A DNA stretch of 49,303 bases from an uncultured Eubacteriales bacterium (GTDB taxonomy: Bacteria; Bacillota; Clostridia; Oscillospirales; Acutalibacteraceae). Under the pieces are notes generated by a model. The model worked only from the letters and a program-made list of their open reading frames with translations. It did not search any database and was not told the DNA's origin. The translations under genes and the position numbers were made by a program. How positions within the stretch are numbered: position 1 is the first letter of the stretch; every line of letters starts with the position of its first letter. This document shows positions 15,805 to 22,073 of the stretch, piece after piece. The DNA is taken from assembly GCA_934647945.1 (NCBI GenBank), contig CAKUFK010000018.1:1-49303 (forward strand), written 5' to 3'.

Positions 15805-15828
15805 TAAGTGTCCCTCCAATTTATATTG

Positions 15829-15857
15829 TGGACAATCACAAGGCAATATGGTATACT
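15829..15857 (+). promoter_or_regulatory. Promoter of the type I toxin mRNA
   Basis: TGGACA (15829-15834), a 17-base spacer and TATACT (15852-15857) place the transcript start near 15864, right at the sequence GTAAGGTGCTA that is also the start of the antisense RNA. Confidence 0.7.
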
Positions 15858-15894
15858 CAAAGCCGTAAGGTGCTATCGCAAACGGTAGGCGGTT

Positions 15895-15952
15895 AGTCCC
15901 TCTCGTATTTCGGGAGGGAGACTATTCTTTTTCCCTCCCGCAGAAGGGAGGG
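15895..15952 (+). promoter_or_regulatory. SD-sequestering hairpins in the toxin mRNA
   Basis: CCCTCCC (15933-15939) pairs perfectly with GGGAGGG (15946-15952), which is the toxin's SD, across a six-base loop. A second hairpin upstream (about 15895-15925, AGTCCCTC with GAGGGAGACT) uses the same kind of sequence. Translation of the toxin is thus probably blocked in the full-length mRNA. Confidence 0.7.
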
Positions 15953-15958
15953 ATGCCA

Positions 15959-16045
15959 ATGATTACATACACAGAGCTGTTTCAGTTCTGCGCATTGATC
16001 GTGAGCATTGTCGCCCTGGTATTTCAGGCAACAAAAAAGAAGTAA
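15959..16045 (+). CDS. Type I toxin, holin-like small membrane peptide
   Basis: A 28-residue peptide, MITYTELFQFCALIVSIVAL followed by VFQATKKK, with one hydrophobic helix and a basic tail. This is the pattern of the putative holin-like toxins of Firmicutes prophages and resembles TxpA/Fst-type type I toxins that damage membranes. An ATG six bases earlier (15953) is in frame, but the one at 15959 is eight bases from the SD GGGAGGG. The stop codon lies inside the bidirectional terminator hairpin. A convergent antisense RNA overlaps its 3' end. Assignment as toxin is by size, topology and locus architecture; killing activity is inferred. Confidence 0.78.
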   Translation: MITYTELFQFCALIVSIVALVFQATKKK

Positions 16046-16120
16046 CCGCCCAGCCTCGAAAACTAGCGGTTACTTCTTAATCGTTGGGAGGGGCTAACCG
16101 TCTAACCGGTAGCACCTTAC
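16031..16120 (-). ncRNA. Antisense RNA antitoxin of the type I locus
   Basis: A perfect consensus promoter on the minus strand would start an RNA of about 90 bases near 16120. It runs through the right-hand inverted repeat, over the last codons of the toxin gene in antisense, and ends at a strong hairpin (16078-16037) followed by six T. Its 5' sequence matches the 5' end of the toxin mRNA, as in the par/fst system, so the two RNAs can pair at the terminator and at the repeats. Confidence 0.72.
16037..16078. terminator. Shared bidirectional terminator of toxin and antitoxin RNAs
   Basis: AAGAAGTAACCGC (16037-16049) and its exact complement (16066-16078) form a 13-base-pair stem with a 16-base loop. 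The minus strand has a strong T-run after it; the plus-strand tail (TTCTTAAT) is weaker. Confidence 0.85.
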
Positions 16121-16126
16121 ACCCAT

Positions 16127-16155
16127 ATTATAACCGCATATATTGTTGATGTCAA
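16127..16155 (-). promoter_or_regulatory. Promoter of the antisense RNA
   Basis: On the minus strand TTGACA (16155-16150) and TATAAT (16132-16127) are exactly 17 bases apart, a perfect consensus. It should be stronger than the toxin promoter, as expected for an unstable antitoxin RNA. Confidence 0.88.
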
Positions 16156-16240
16156 GCCGTCTGCCCTGTTTGGGTGGGCGGATTTTTTGCGTGTCTTTGT
16201 GCATATAACGTATTTATATAATTGTATCTGTAATTTACTA

Positions 16241-16269
16241 TTGCAAAATTAGAACATTTGTTCTATAAT
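16241..16269 (+). promoter_or_regulatory. Promoter overlapped by a LexA (SOS) box
   Basis: TTGCAA (16241-16246) and TATAAT (16264-16269) are 17 bases apart. The spacer contains AGAACATTTGTTCT (16251-16264), whose core GAAC-N4-GTTC matches the Gram-positive LexA operator. The promoter should be off until DNA damage. It drives the small genes at 16423 and 16641. Between promoter and gene lie two small hairpins (16274-16288 and 16377-16397). Confidence 0.72.
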
Positions 16270-16422
16270 GGACGTTGCAAAAGGCAACGAAGAAAAGGCA
16301 TAATGTAGTAATTTTGTCTGACATTGGCAACATTTACCTGTAGTGATTTGTAAAATATGGTCGAATAACTGTTGATGGCAGACTTGCGGCGTCTGCCGTT
16401 GGAAAAATAAGGAGGGGTCGTT

Positions 16423-16644
16423 ATGTGTCGCGCTGAGTCAACGCCAGAAAAATTTGCGTCGAGAGCCTTATTTAAGGCTTTATGGTCTGGAAGATGGACT
16501 ATACACCCAGAACATAAGATAATGGATTTGCGATGGTACGACGCTCTATATTTATGCCTCCGAGATCACGAGCGGGTGCGGATGCATCGGCGCATGTGGG
16601 ACATGCTCCAAGGCTCCTTGGCCGGAGAGGGGGCGTCTGTGTGA
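16423..16644 (+). CDS. Hypothetical protein under SOS-type promoter
   Basis: A 73-residue, basic and aromatic-rich protein (LFKALWSGRWTIHPEHKIMD) that I do not recognise. The ATG has a strong SD (AAGGAGGGG). No membrane segment or zinc motif is visible. It is the first gene after the LexA-box promoter, so a part in prophage induction or DNA-damage response is possible. The next gene starts with a GTG overlapping its stop by four bases, suggesting coupled translation. Confidence 0.6.
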   Translation: MCRAESTPEKFASRALFKALWSGRWTIHPEHKIMDLRWYDALYLCLRDHERVRMHRRMWDMLQGSLAGEGASV

Positions 16645-16805
16645 GCAACAAGGGAAAAGATAAAGTAATAATGGATTGCTCACAGAGAGAGGATCAAGTA
16701 ATTCCGGAGTGTTACATAAATCTGGCTAAAAAACTAGCAGAACACGGATGTAGCGGAAAGGCAAAGAAGTTTGCCTCGCTCATCATATCAATCATCAAAG
16801 AGTAA
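16641..16805 (+). CDS. Hypothetical small protein overlapping the repressor gene 3' end
   Basis: A 54-residue protein starting at a GTG that overlaps the preceding stop (GTGA), with an SD-like GGAGAGGG. The C-terminal half (CYINLAKKLAEHGCSGKAKK) is probably helical. No family is recognised. Its last 18 bases overlap the end of the oppositely oriented repressor gene, with no terminator seen between, so transcription from the LexA promoter would run antisense into the repressor gene. Confidence 0.55.
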   Translation: MSNKGKDKVIMDCSQREDQVIPECYINLAKKLAEHGCSGKAKKFASLIISIIKE

Positions 16806-17156
16806 GATTTCAAGTATACGAATTGCTTTTTCAATTCTTTTCTGATCGATATTGTGTTCTACGGCAAATTTATTGACCGTTTCATAAATTTCGGTAGCAT
16901 CATTTAAAATCGCCTCCTCAGATACATCTGTATCTGTGGGGGCTTTTTCGATTTTCTCCGATCCGTCGTCCAAATCGTCCAATGTATACCCCATACAATG
17001 AACCACGGCTTTTATCGTTCCCAGTTGTGGGTCCTTGGTTTGTCCAGCAAATATTTTGTTAAGAGTGCCTTTCGGGACTTTAGATTTTTCCGATATTTCA
17101 TCTGTAGTCATACCCGATTTTTTCTTCATTTGATTTAGTTTGTCTAGCCAAAACAT
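16788..17156 (-). CDS. XRE-family phage repressor (CI-like)
   Basis: This 122-residue protein has an N-terminal helix-turn-helix of XRE type (LNQMKKKSGMTTDEISEKSK then VPKGTLNKIFAGQTKDPQLG) over residues 5-65 and an acidic, helical C-terminal part. It lacks the S24 LexA-like peptidase domain, so RecA-driven self-cleavage is not available to it. It is divergent from the Cro-like gene, with its own promoter at 17206-17178, and is the likely lysogeny repressor. Induction must work another way; the LexA-box transcript converging on its 3' end is one candidate. Confidence 0.85.
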   Translation of the reverse strand: MFWLDKLNQMKKKSGMTTDEISEKSKVPKGTLNKIFAGQTKDPQLGTIKAVVHCMGYTLDDLDDGSEKIEKAPTDTDVSEEAILNDATEIYETVNKFAVEHNIDQKRIEKAIRILEILLFDD

Positions 17157-17177
17157 CCCGTCACTTCCTTTACTAAT

Positions 17178-17206
17178 ATTTTATGGCTTCATGGGTTCAT
17201 TGTCAA
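17178..17206 (-). promoter_or_regulatory. Repressor promoter
   Basis: On the minus strand TTGACA (17206-17201) and TAAAAT (17183-17178) are 17 bases apart. Confidence 0.78.
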
Positions 17207-17211
17207 GAAAA

Positions 17212-17307
17212 ATTTTACCGAATAATATAAATTATTTCCGGAAACCACTTGACATTTACCATTTACGGGTGTAATATTGGATTACAGTTTATACAATACG
17301 GTAAAAT
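17212..17307. promoter_or_regulatory. Candidate operators between repressor and Cro genes
   Basis: ATTTTACCG at 17212-17220 is repeated as its exact complement CGGTAAAAT at 17299-17307, and ATTTACC lies inside the Cro promoter spacer (17254-17260). These spaced half-sites flank both early promoters and are the likely repressor/Cro binding sites. Confidence 0.5.
17249..17277 (+). promoter_or_regulatory. Early (Cro) promoter
   Basis: TTGACA (17249-17254), a 17-base spacer and TAATAT (17272-17277). It drives the Cro-like gene 47 bases downstream. Confidence 0.78.
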
Positions 17308-17323
17308 CGTAGGAGGTGATAGT

Positions 17324-17539
17324 TTGAGAAATCTAAAAGCGGAGATGGTAAGAATTGGGATCACAAATTATGATGTTAGTCGTCTTTTGGGATGTTCAGA
17401 GAAAACTGTGAGAAATAAAATGAGCGGACGATCCCAGTTTACTATTTCGGAGGCGGAAAAGATTAGAGACCACTTTTTCGAAAGCTTGTCCCTAGAGTAT
17501 CTTTTTGTTGATTCGGATGCAGTAGAAAAAAGCGCATAA
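17324..17539 (+). CDS. Cro-like helix-turn-helix protein
   Basis: A 71-residue protein with a helix-turn-helix (ITNYDVSRLLGCSEKTVRNK). The TTG at 17324 is chosen because it follows a near-perfect SD (AGGAGGTGAT) at the right distance; a longer frame begins upstream within the promoter and cannot be used. It is divergent from the repressor and probably represses it during lytic growth. Its transcript meets a convergent membrane-protein gene just downstream. Confidence 0.8.
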   Translation: MRNLKAEMVRIGITNYDVSRLLGCSEKTVRNKMSGRSQFTISEAEKIRDHFFESLSLEYLFVDSDAVEKSA

Positions 17540-17543
17540 AAAA

Positions 17544-17564
17544 CCGCCCTCACGGGGAGGGCGG
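17544..17564 (-). terminator. Terminator of the HIRAN gene
   Basis: CCGCCCTC and GAGGGCGG form an eight-base-pair stem with a short loop. On the minus strand it is followed by TTTTTTATG. It overlaps the HIRAN stop codon and starts just after the Cro gene stop. Confidence 0.75.
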
Positions 17565-18275
17565 GAAACAAATCATATGTATTGCGTAGCCAATCACGAG
17601 AACTGCGATAAGAAATGCCACAATAATGGCGATTGCAATAAACGGGCGAATTGTTTTTTCGCCAGTACGCTTTACGTTTGTGTTTTCGATCGTACAATCA
17701 TTGTCTGCAATGCGCCCAAGTTTAGAAGCCAATTTCCAGTAATGCACACCAAATCCAAAAAAAACTAAATCCAAGATGAATAAAATAACCCCGATTGGCC
17801 ATGCGAGAATAAATCCGCCCAACGATATAAACAATCCAATTGCACCGACTACCCAAAAAGCGATCGAGTCGTTGCTAAGCGTCGATGCTTTCGATCTGTA
17901 CAGATCCTTGGTGATATCTGTTTGGGAAGACGGCTTTAAACTTTTGTCGCAAGAACGAATTATTGATATTTCTATATTGCATCCATAGTTCTTTCCAACT
18001 TCGTCTCCGGTAATTTCAAGTATCTCGCCAATAAGTACCGAATCCGGATATAACTCCATATAAGCCACTAACTCCTTAGCCAAACCTGACCTGACATATC
18101 CAAGTTTTTCTCCGTCCGGATTAAGTACGGCTATCGCGTTTTCGTCGTGAGGGTTGTTTGGCTCTCGAACAAGGTGTATATCGTCCATCTCTGACAATTC
18201 TTCCAGTAGTTGTTGCCTATTGTCTCTAGTAACGCCGACAATTTTGGTCCTTGTTTCAAAAATAGTATCCGGCAC
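17550..18275 (-). CDS. HIRAN-domain membrane protein
   Basis: This 241-residue protein carries an N-terminal HIRAN-like domain at about 8-105 (TKIVGVTRDNRQ, LVREPNNPHDENAIAVLNPD, GYVRSGLAKEL), a fold that in other proteins recognises unusual DNA ends. It is followed by three hydrophobic segments at about 137-158, 160-180 and 210-236. HIRAN joined to membrane helices is unusual. The start is the GTG at 18275, placed after the SD AAAGGAG. It has its own promoter and terminator and lies opposite to the early operon, the layout of a lysogenically expressed accessory gene (moron). A role in superinfection exclusion or defence is possible but not shown. Confidence 0.75.
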   Translation of the reverse strand: MPDTIFETRTKIVGVTRDNRQQLLEELSEMDDIHLVREPNNPHDENAIAVLNPDGEKLGYVRSGLAKELVAYMELYPDSVLIGEILEITGDEVGKNYGCNIEISIIRSCDKSLKPSSQTDITKDLYRSKASTLSNDSIAFWVVGAIGLFISLGGFILAWPIGVILFILDLVFFGFGVHYWKLASKLGRIADNDCTIENTNVKRTGEKTIRPFIAIAIIVAFLIAVLVIGYAIHMICFPPSP

Positions 18276-18324
18276 GTTGGCACCGCTCCTTTCTGGATAA
18301 AATTCGCCCGACTTTTTCGACCAA

Positions 18325-18353
18325 ATACTAGCACACCGGCCCGCGTTTTTCAA
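18325..18353 (-). promoter_or_regulatory. Promoter of the HIRAN gene
   Basis: On the minus strand TTGAAA (18353-18348) and TAGTAT (18330-18325) are 17 bases apart. An oppositely directed weak promoter (TTGAAT 18360-18365, CAATAA 18383-18388) may serve the next plus-strand gene. Confidence 0.6.
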
Positions 18354-18417
18354 TCTTTATTGAATTAATCACACTAAATTCGCAATAAACCCAACAAATA
18401 CATAAGGAGGTGATCGC

Positions 18418-18723
18418 ATGGAATACGATCTTCGGGCCATTGTAGCGGAAGCCTTAAAAGAATATCTCCCCTTGCTTTCATCCGGTAAAGACCGGTTTAC
18501 GGCGGAAGATATTGCCGAGCGATACGGTATACATAAAGATAACGCCCGGAGAATGATGAATAACGGGGATTTTGGAGATGTGATCGCCATTACGCCTAGA
18601 AACAAGGTGGTGACGCTGGCGGGGTTACTGGCGTATGAGGACAGGAAAAAAGGCCTTATTGAGAGCGGGACGAAAAGGCCGGCGCGAAGCCGGAAAAACA
18701 AGACGGTCGTAGGGAGGATATGA
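18418..18723 (+). CDS. Small helix-turn-helix protein, possible excisionase/early regulator
   Basis: A 101-residue protein with a helix-turn-helix-like stretch (RFTAEDIAERYGIHKDNARR) and a basic C-terminal tail (KRPARSRKNK). It follows a strong SD (AGGAGGTGAT). The size and position at the head of the early genes fit an excisionase-like or early regulatory protein. The winged-helix motif of MerR-type excisionases is only partly visible, so the function stays open. Confidence 0.65.
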   Translation: MEYDLRAIVAEALKEYLPLLSSGKDRFTAEDIAERYGIHKDNARRMMNNGDFGDVIAITPRNKVVTLAGLLAYEDRKKGLIESGTKRPARSRKNKTVVGRI

Positions 18724-18724
18724 A

Positions 18725-18877
18725 ATGAAAGCCTTGTACACCTGCGGGAACCAGGTAATCAGCAAAGACAGCAAGGGGTATATCGTCCACCGTCGTGACG
18801 GGAGCGATCGAAAACGGTATAAAACCATGGAAGAAGCGTGGTGGGGAGCCGTAGAAGCTGCCGGTATAAGGAGGTGA
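18725..18877 (+). CDS. Hypothetical small protein
   Basis: A 50-residue protein (MKALYTCGNQVISKDSKGYI to the end EAAGIRR) beginning one base after the previous stop codon, with AGGGAGGATATGAA as SD context. It has a basic middle (HRRDGSDRKRY) and no recognised family. Confidence 0.5.
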   Translation: MKALYTCGNQVISKDSKGYIVHRRDGSDRKRYKTMEEAWWGAVEAAGIRR

Positions 18878-18892
18878 GGGAAAACGTTAAAA

Positions 18893-18994
18893 CCTTGTAT
18901 TGCCCTTAGGGGAGTGCCCATGAAAGAGAAAGCGGGAAGTCGCCCGCTTCCCGCTCTCCTGACCCATGGGCATTCCCTCAAGGGCAACACAAGG
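18893..18994. repeat. Long imperfect hairpin (30-base arms)
   Basis: The arm at 18893-18922 pairs with 18965-18994 over 30 positions with two mismatches and two G-U wobbles in the plus-strand RNA. A second stem lies inside the loop (AGCGGGAAG with CTTCCCGCT). An ORF of 38 codons starts at the ATG at 18920 inside the left arm and ends at 19036, with its SD buried in the stem; whether it is translated is uncertain. Structured RNA, regulated leader and small mobile palindrome are all possible. Confidence 0.7.
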
Positions 18995-19042
18995 ATAACA
19001 CGAAACCTGACGATATACAACCAGAAAGGAAGGTGAAAAACC

Positions 19043-19231
19043 ATGGAATGGATCACAAGCCCGTTGAGCGTGGCGTTTGGGTCGGCGGGGTTGCTGGCCT
19101 GTGCTGTTGGGCTGCTCGTCGAGCGGTTCGCACAACCCAAGCCGCGGCCGCATCCGTGGCTGATGTGGAAACGGTACATAAAAAAGACCGCCCGGCGTGC
19201 TGGCACACGCAAGGGCGGCAAGGACAAATAA
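19043..19231 (+). CDS. Small membrane protein
   Basis: A 62-residue protein with one hydrophobic segment (VAFGSAGLLACAVGLLVERF) and a strongly basic C-terminal tail (KKTARRAGTRKGGKDK). It follows GGAAGGTG as SD. The topology is that of a single-span membrane peptide; no function is recognised. Confidence 0.6.
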   Translation: MEWITSPLSVAFGSAGLLACAVGLLVERFAQPKPRPHPWLMWKRYIKKTARRAGTRKGGKDK

Positions 19232-19270
19232 CCTAAGATTATGATAATCGGAAAAAGGAGGATTGTCAAG

Positions 19271-19492
19271 ATGGGTCAGTGTGTAATCCAGTCAAAAAGG
19301 CGCAGAAATATCGACCTGGGTTCCAAAGACCGCCCGGTCATCCGTATCCGGCCGGGCGAATATAGCCATATAGCGCGCATAGCCGACCAGACAGGATGGA
19401 CGATAACAGAAGTGGCGTCAAGGCTGCTGGCCAGCGCGTTAGAGGATGTTGTGATCCAATACCCGGACGACGAGGTGATAACCGATGCCTGA
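19271..19492 (+). CDS. Small ribbon-helix-helix-like protein
   Basis: A 73-residue protein in which a basic N-terminus and a strand-like RPVIRIRPGEY are followed by two helices (YSHIARIADQTGWTITEVAS). This resembles short ribbon-helix-helix DNA-binding proteins, though the match is weak. The ATG at 19271 follows the SD AAAAAGGAGG. The next gene overlaps its end by eight bases. Confidence 0.6.
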   Translation: MGQCVIQSKRRRNIDLGSKDRPVIRIRPGEYSHIARIADQTGWTITEVASRLLASALEDVVIQYPDDEVITDA

Positions 19493-19628
19493 GAAGAGGA
19501 CCGTTCAGCCGCCCCGGTGCCCTGCCTGCGGCAGCATCGATGTGACCGGAGAGATATGCCCGTGGTGCGGAACCCGGCCCCCCGCCGGAAAGGATGAGGA
19601 CGATGCTCAAATGCTGCGGCACCTGTAA
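19485..19628 (+). CDS. Zinc-ribbon mini-protein
   Basis: A 47-residue protein with two CxxC pairs (CPACGS and CPWCGT) spaced as in a zinc ribbon. It overlaps the genes on both sides (by eight and 26 bases). It probably binds zinc and may contact nucleic acid or a phage protein. Confidence 0.6.
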   Translation: MPEKRTVQPPRCPACGSIDVTGEICPWCGTRPPAGKDEDDAQMLRHL

Positions 19629-19773
19629 ACACGGCGGCCGTATTACGGCTGTCCGTAAAAGCTCCAGTTGCCGGTATGCCGAGGCCGCCGCGGTCAAATG
19701 TGAGCTCGGGAACTGCCCGGCGCCGATCACAGATGTGTGCCCGAAGTGGGAAGCAAACCATAAAAACATATAA
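19603..19773 (+). CDS. Cys-rich mini-protein
   Basis: A 56-residue protein with seven cysteines (CCGTC, SCRY, KCELGNC, VCPKW). It starts inside the previous gene with GGATGAGG as SD. Such small metal-binding proteins are common in early phage regions; no function is known. Confidence 0.55.
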   Translation: MLKCCGTCKHGGRITAVRKSSSCRYAEAAAVKCELGNCPAPITDVCPKWEANHKNI

Positions 19774-19786
19774 AGGAGACGATCAC

Positions 19787-20209
19787 GTGGAAATCACCCT
19801 GTCCGAAATCAAGGACCTCACCGAAGCTGTCCGTAGCTTGGCCGCCGCGCTCGCAGGAAATCAAGCCGCGCCCGTAACCCCTGTCGCCGCCCCTGTTCCT
19901 GCCGCAACGGTTCCTGCGGCCACTTCGCCGCAGATGACTGGCCAGACGGCGCCCCCTACTATCTCCCCTCCCGCCGGGGTTCCCGTGGCCACGCCCCCCG
20001 TGCAGACGGCCCCGGTGCCTGTGGCTGCCGCCCCCACATACACCCTGGAGCAGCTGTCGCTGGCAGCCCGTCAGCTGGCGGACGCCGGCCGGATGGCCGA
20101 GGTACAGCAGCTGGTGGCCCAATACGGCGCGCAGACGATGGCACAGCTGCCGGTAGACCGGTATGGGGACTTTGCCACAGCGCTGCGCGGAATGGGGGCC
20201 CGGATCTGA
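19787..20209 (+). CDS. Phage protein with Pro/Ala-rich linker
   Basis: A 140-residue protein starting at a GTG after the SD AAAGGAG. A short helical N-terminus (EITLSEIKDLTEAVRSLAAA) is tied by about 70 residues of Pro/Ala/Thr/Val-rich linker to a helical C-terminal module (YTLEQLSLAARQLADAGRMA). Its stop overlaps the next start by one base, so it belongs to the DUF2800/DUF2815 replication cluster. The two-module build suggests a scaffold in recombination or replication; this is inference. Confidence 0.65.
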   Translation: MEITLSEIKDLTEAVRSLAAALAGNQAAPVTPVAAPVPAATVPAATSPQMTGQTAPPTISPPAGVPVATPPVQTAPVPVAAAPTYTLEQLSLAARQLADAGRMAEVQQLVAQYGAQTMAQLPVDRYGDFATALRGMGARI

Positions 20210-21366
20210 TGCCGGAAACACACGCGAAGCTGTCCCCGTCTGCGGCGCACCGGTGGCTGCATTGTACAGCGTCCCCGACAGTAGAGGCGGGGATTCCCGA
20301 CCCCGGCAGCCCGTATGCAGCGGAGGGAACACTGGCCCATTCGATTGCCGAGCTCAAACTTCGTAAGGCTTTTATAGAGCCGATGGGCCCAAAAAAGTTT
20401 GCAAACCGGCTAAAAAAACTACAGGAGGATCCTGTGTACGATCCGGAGATGCTGTCCCACACCGATGCGTACCTGGATTACATAAAAGGCATTGTGCATG
20501 GGTTTGATTCGAAGCCCTACGTGGCCGCCGAAACACAGCTTGACTTGTCGAGTATTGCCCCAGGGTGCTTTGGTACAGCCGACTGCCTGATCATTGGAGG
20601 TGGCGAGCTGCATGTAGTCGATTTCAAGTACGGCAAGGGTAAGCAGGTCGACGCGGAAGAAAACCCGCAGCTGCGGCTGTACGGAATCGGCGCCGTGCTG
20701 GCAAACTCCCTGTTTTACGACATCCACACGGTCCATCTGCATATCTTCCAGCCCCGGCTCGGGCATGTGTCCACCGAAACCCTGTCCCGTGACAGGCTGA
20801 TGGACTGGGGCGTGTTCCAGGTTAAACCAAAAGCCAAAGACGCCTATGCCGGTCCGGGCGAGCACCTGGCCGGGGACTGGTGCCAGTTCTGCCGCGCAAA
20901 AGGACGGTGTCAAGCACAAGCCAAGCAGCTGTTGGACGGCGTCCAGCCCTACCGGGAGAAGGACCCCCTACTTATGGGGAACGGGGACTACGCGGCCCTG
21001 CTGCCGCAGCTGACGGCACTGAAATCGTGGATCAGCCAGGTGGAGGACGCCGCCCTGCGCCGGCTCCTGGATGGGGAGGAAATCACTGGGTACAAACTGG
21101 TGGAGGGGCGGAGTGTCCGGCAATGGAAGGATCAGGACGCCGCTTTTGAGGCCATAGCCGCCGCCGGGTATGACCGGGATCTGCTGTATGTGCGCACGCC
21201 GCTGACTCTGTCCGCCGCGGAAAAACTGGTCGGGAAAACGAAGTTCACGGAGCTTGCCGGGGCATATATCCAGAAACCACCCGGGGCGCCGACCATAGTC
21301 CCGGTATCCGATAAACGCCCGCCGTTTACCATCAAACCGACGCCCGAAGAAGCATTTAAAAATTGA
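20209..21366 (+). CDS. DUF2800 family PD-(D/E)XK nuclease
   Basis: This 385-residue protein matches the DUF2800 family: an N-terminal KLSPSAAHRWLHCTASPTVE, the nuclease core with GTADCLII and VDFKYGKGK (the D-x-K of the PD-(D/E)XK fold, about residues 126-146), and a C-terminal cysteine set (WCQFCRAKGRC). This is Cas4/RecB-like and probably acts in phage recombination or end processing together with the neighbouring single-strand binding protein. Start is at the ATG overlapping the previous stop. Length is normal for the family. Confidence 0.88.
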   Translation: MPETHAKLSPSAAHRWLHCTASPTVEAGIPDPGSPYAAEGTLAHSIAELKLRKAFIEPMGPKKFANRLKKLQEDPVYDPEMLSHTDAYLDYIKGIVHGFDSKPYVAAETQLDLSSIAPGCFGTADCLIIGGGELHVVDFKYGKGKQVDAEENPQLRLYGIGAVLANSLFYDIHTVHLHIFQPRLGHVSTETLSRDRLMDWGVFQVKPKAKDAYAGPGEHLAGDWCQFCRAKGRCQAQAKQLLDGVQPYREKDPLLMGNGDYAALLPQLTALKSWISQVEDAALRRLLDGEEITGYKLVEGRSVRQWKDQDAAFEAIAAAGYDRDLLYVRTPLTLSAAEKLVGKTKFTELAGAYIQKPPGAPTIVPVSDKRPPFTIKPTPEEAFKN

Positions 21367-21380
21367 AAGGATGAACTGAT

Positions 21381-22058
21381 ATGCCGCTCTCTCCCAACAC
21401 CGTAACTCTCGGCGAAGTCCGTTTTTCATACTGTACCCTTTTCCAACCTCGGGCCCATCAAGGACAGGACCCAAAATATAGCGTGACCGTGCTGCTCCCA
21501 AAGAGCAACACGCAAGCCAAGGCACTGCTGGATGCCGCGGTTAACTATGCCGTTGAGCAAGGGATAGCGAAGTGTTGGAACGGCATCCGCCCTCCCCAGC
21601 CCGCGTTATGTGTCCATGACGGGGACGGCCCCCGCCCCAGCGACGGCCAGCCATTCGGCGAAGAATGCCGGGGCCATTGGGTATTCACCGCGTCCTGCAA
21701 GGCTGACCGAGCGCCGTTTGTAGTGGATGCCAATTGCCAGTCGATCCTGCAGCAGTCGGACATCTATTCTGGCATGTATGGCCGCGTAAGCGTCAGCTTT
21801 TTCCCCTACAACAGCAGCGGAAAAAAGGGGATCGGCTGCGGTTTGAACGGCGTCCAGAAGCTGCGCGACGGTGAGGTGCTTGGCGGCCGTGTCTCAGCGG
21901 AAGAGGCGTTCGGGCAGATGCCGGCGTACCTACAGCAGTCTGCATCCCCGGCGGTGCCTGCCTACGCCCCCCAGCCCTCGACCGCATATTCCGCGGTGCC
22001 GGGCACATATGCCCCCCAAACGGGCGGAGTGGATCCGTTCACGGGGCTCCCCCTTTGA
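21381..22058 (+). CDS. DUF2815 single-strand DNA-binding protein
   Basis: This 225-residue protein matches DUF2815, a T7 gp2.5-like single-stranded DNA-binding family. The OB-fold region covers about residues 1-165 (GEVRFSYCTLFQPR, KYSVTVLLPK, GRVSVSFFPYN, GIGCGLNGVQKLRDGE). A Pro/Ala-rich flexible tail leads to the end DPFTGLPL; acidic or aromatic tails recruit partners in such proteins. An SD (GAAAGGATG) lies upstream. It sits between the DUF2800 nuclease and DNA polymerase, as usual. Confidence 0.87.
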   Translation: MPLSPNTVTLGEVRFSYCTLFQPRAHQGQDPKYSVTVLLPKSNTQAKALLDAAVNYAVEQGIAKCWNGIRPPQPALCVHDGDGPRPSDGQPFGEECRGHWVFTASCKADRAPFVVDANCQSILQQSDIYSGMYGRVSVSFFPYNSSGKKGIGCGLNGVQKLRDGEVLGGRVSAEEAFGQMPAYLQQSASPAVPAYAPQPSTAYSAVPGTYAPQTGGVDPFTGLPL

Positions 22059-22073
22059 TTAAACCCCAATCCG

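Larger units (their letters stand above)
15865..16120. repeat. Long inverted repeat bounding the toxin locus
   Basis: GTAAGGTGCTA at 15865-15875 recurs inverted at 16110-16120, and 15883-15902 (CGGTAGGCGGTTAGTCCCTC) recurs inverted with few changes at 16088-16108. As each arm lies just after a promoter, the toxin mRNA and the opposing RNA begin with nearly the same sequence. The ends of one long mRNA could also pair with each other. Confidence 0.8.

Noticed and set aside
18625..19269. 214-codon minus-strand frame over the early genes
   Set aside because: It reads against several plus-strand genes with SDs and passes through the long hairpin; no domain is seen.
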